NCBI GenBank assembly: GCA_013002475.1
Contig: JABDJM010000116.1
Location: 1-6,759, forward strand
Reading direction: 5' to 3'
Source: Saprospiraceae bacterium
Lineage (GTDB): Bacteria > Bacteroidota > Bacteroidia > Chitinophagales > Saprospiraceae
DNA length: 6,759 bases
Numbering within the stretch: position 1 is the stretch's first letter; each line of letters opens with the position of its first letter. The notes under the pieces are model-generated. The model worked only from the letters and a program-made list of their open reading frames with translations, was not told where the DNA came from and did not search any database. Shown piece after piece: positions 6,058-6,759 of the stretch. The position numbers and the translations under genes are program-made.

Positions 6058-6759
6058 CAACCAACGAACGACAATCCTTGCTCTGCGATCTATTTGGATC
6101 CACTCGCCTGGAATGACGTTTGTACCCCAGGGAATGCTATAGCTACTAATAACATAGGAGCAACCGACTCTGGGATAACACCTCCTTCCTGCGGTACTTA
6201 TTCAAACAACGATGTTTGGTTTACGACCACCTTACCGAATAATGGTTTTCATATCGAGGTTGAGTTTTCGTCTGGAACAGTGAATCCTGAATATGGGTAT
6301 GAGGTATTTGTAGGTTCTGCTTGTGGGTCCTTGACATCGATTGATTGTCAGGTTTCATCTGGTGGATCAAATTTGATCATCGAAGATGGGTGTCATTTTG
6401 AATATTCTGGAGAGCAAGTTTGGATAAGGTTTTGGGATGAAAATGGAGAAGCCGGATCAATTGATGTTTGCGCAAAGTATAGAATACCAAATTATAACCC
6501 TGCTTTAGGAGATTGTCCTCCGAATTTTCATGCTGCTGATGCTTGTTGTGATGCAGTAATATTATCGGATGAGCTAGATGGATTTTGCGGAAACAATGGA
6601 AATTTTGCTGCTGGTCCAAATGTAGTTGGACCACCGATATTTAATGCAGTTATTGAAAATAATTCCTGGCTTGCATTTACCGCTGTTGAAGATTCAGTGG
6701 TAATAGATATAACTTCAAGTTCATGTACCATAGGAACTGGTTTACAAGCACTCATATTT
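5971..6759 (+). CDS. Secreted cysteine-rich protein, N-terminal part (3' partial)
   Basis: An open frame of 263 codons runs from ATG at 5971 to the window edge with no stop. An in-frame TAA at 5941-5943 and no other in-frame ATG before 5971 support this start. Residues 1-29 are a Sec signal peptide (Arg/Lys near the start, hydrophobic core LALLGLLSLFF, cleavage predicted after Ala29). Gln30 then becomes the first mature residue, as expected from the Bacteroidota Q-rule. Two beta-rich segments follow. Residues 51-170 contain PPSCG...NDVWF and then a FVGSACG strand, a module seen in many T9SS-exported proteins. Residues 182-263 contain ENNSWLAFTA and C-x4-GLQ-x-LIF, a related module. The mature part has 12 cysteines and only three Lys/Arg. 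By analogy the missing part probably holds further modules or PKD domains and a T9SS sorting domain, but none is visible. Function is unknown; cell-surface attachment or gliding-associated roles are possible. Confidence 0.92.
   Translation, partial: MWEIQSRSFWKGTLALLGLLSLFFQKIDAQPTNDNPCSAIYLDPLAWNDVCTPGNAIATNNIGATDSGITPPSCGTYSNNDVWFTTTLPNNGFHIEVEFSSGTVNPEYGYEVFVGSACGSLTSIDCQVSSGGSNLIIEDGCHFEYSGEQVWIRFWDENGEAGSIDVCAKYRIPNYNPALGDCPPNFHAADACCDAVILSDELDGFCGNNGNFAAGPNVVGPPIFNAVIENNSWLAFTAVEDSVVIDITSSSCTIGTGLQALIF

Noticed and set aside
6377..6755. Two minus-strand frames of 75-85 codons at the right end
   Set aside because: They overlap each other and lie opposite the well-supported secreted protein frame; their translations look like low-complexity shadow sequence.

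Overview
The window looks like a chromosomal segment from a member of the Bacteroidota that has a type IX secretion system (T9SS). Four things suggest this: a C-terminal T9SS sorting domain, long arrays of PKD domains, a signal peptide ending in Ala-Gln (the 'Q-rule' of this phylum), and start sites preceded by A/T-rich sequence without a clear Shine-Dalgarno. I cannot fix the genus; a marine or environmental group such as Saprospiria or Cytophagia-like bacteria is a guess.

Layout: (1) Bases 1-4943 (+) are the 3' part of one very large secreted protein. The gene enters from the left, so its start is not in the window. About 1,550 visible residues are PKD modules in a strict alternation of two types. 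Type A has a W-x-F-P/E-G-G core and is 83-88 residues long. Type B has a W-x-F-G-D-G core and is about 76 residues long. Nine complete A and ten complete B modules are visible, plus the tail of a further A. They are followed by a 93-residue type A T9SS sorting domain. (2) Bases 4947-5666 (-) encode a complete 239-residue M23 (LytM-type) zinc metallopeptidase lipoprotein. It is convergent with the first gene, with 3 bases between the two stop codons. (3) Bases 5667-5970 are a divergent intergenic region with candidate control elements. (4) Bases 5971-6759 (+) are the first 263 codons of a second secreted protein. It is cysteine-rich, has a signal peptide and runs off the right end.

All three genes concern the cell envelope or exterior: a giant acidic PKD stalk or adhesin-like protein, a cell-wall hydrolase on a lipid anchor, and another exported disulfide-rich protein. 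They are not one operon, because the strands are +, -, +. A shared pathway is not shown by the sequence.

The most unusual feature is compositional. The whole visible PKD array (1,549 residues) contains one lysine and no arginine, while the 93-residue sorting domain has nine basic residues. Each of the 19 complete modules also carries exactly one cysteine at a type-specific position. I see no mobile element, CRISPR array, tRNA or rRNA, and nothing that by itself amounts to a new defence or enzymatic system.
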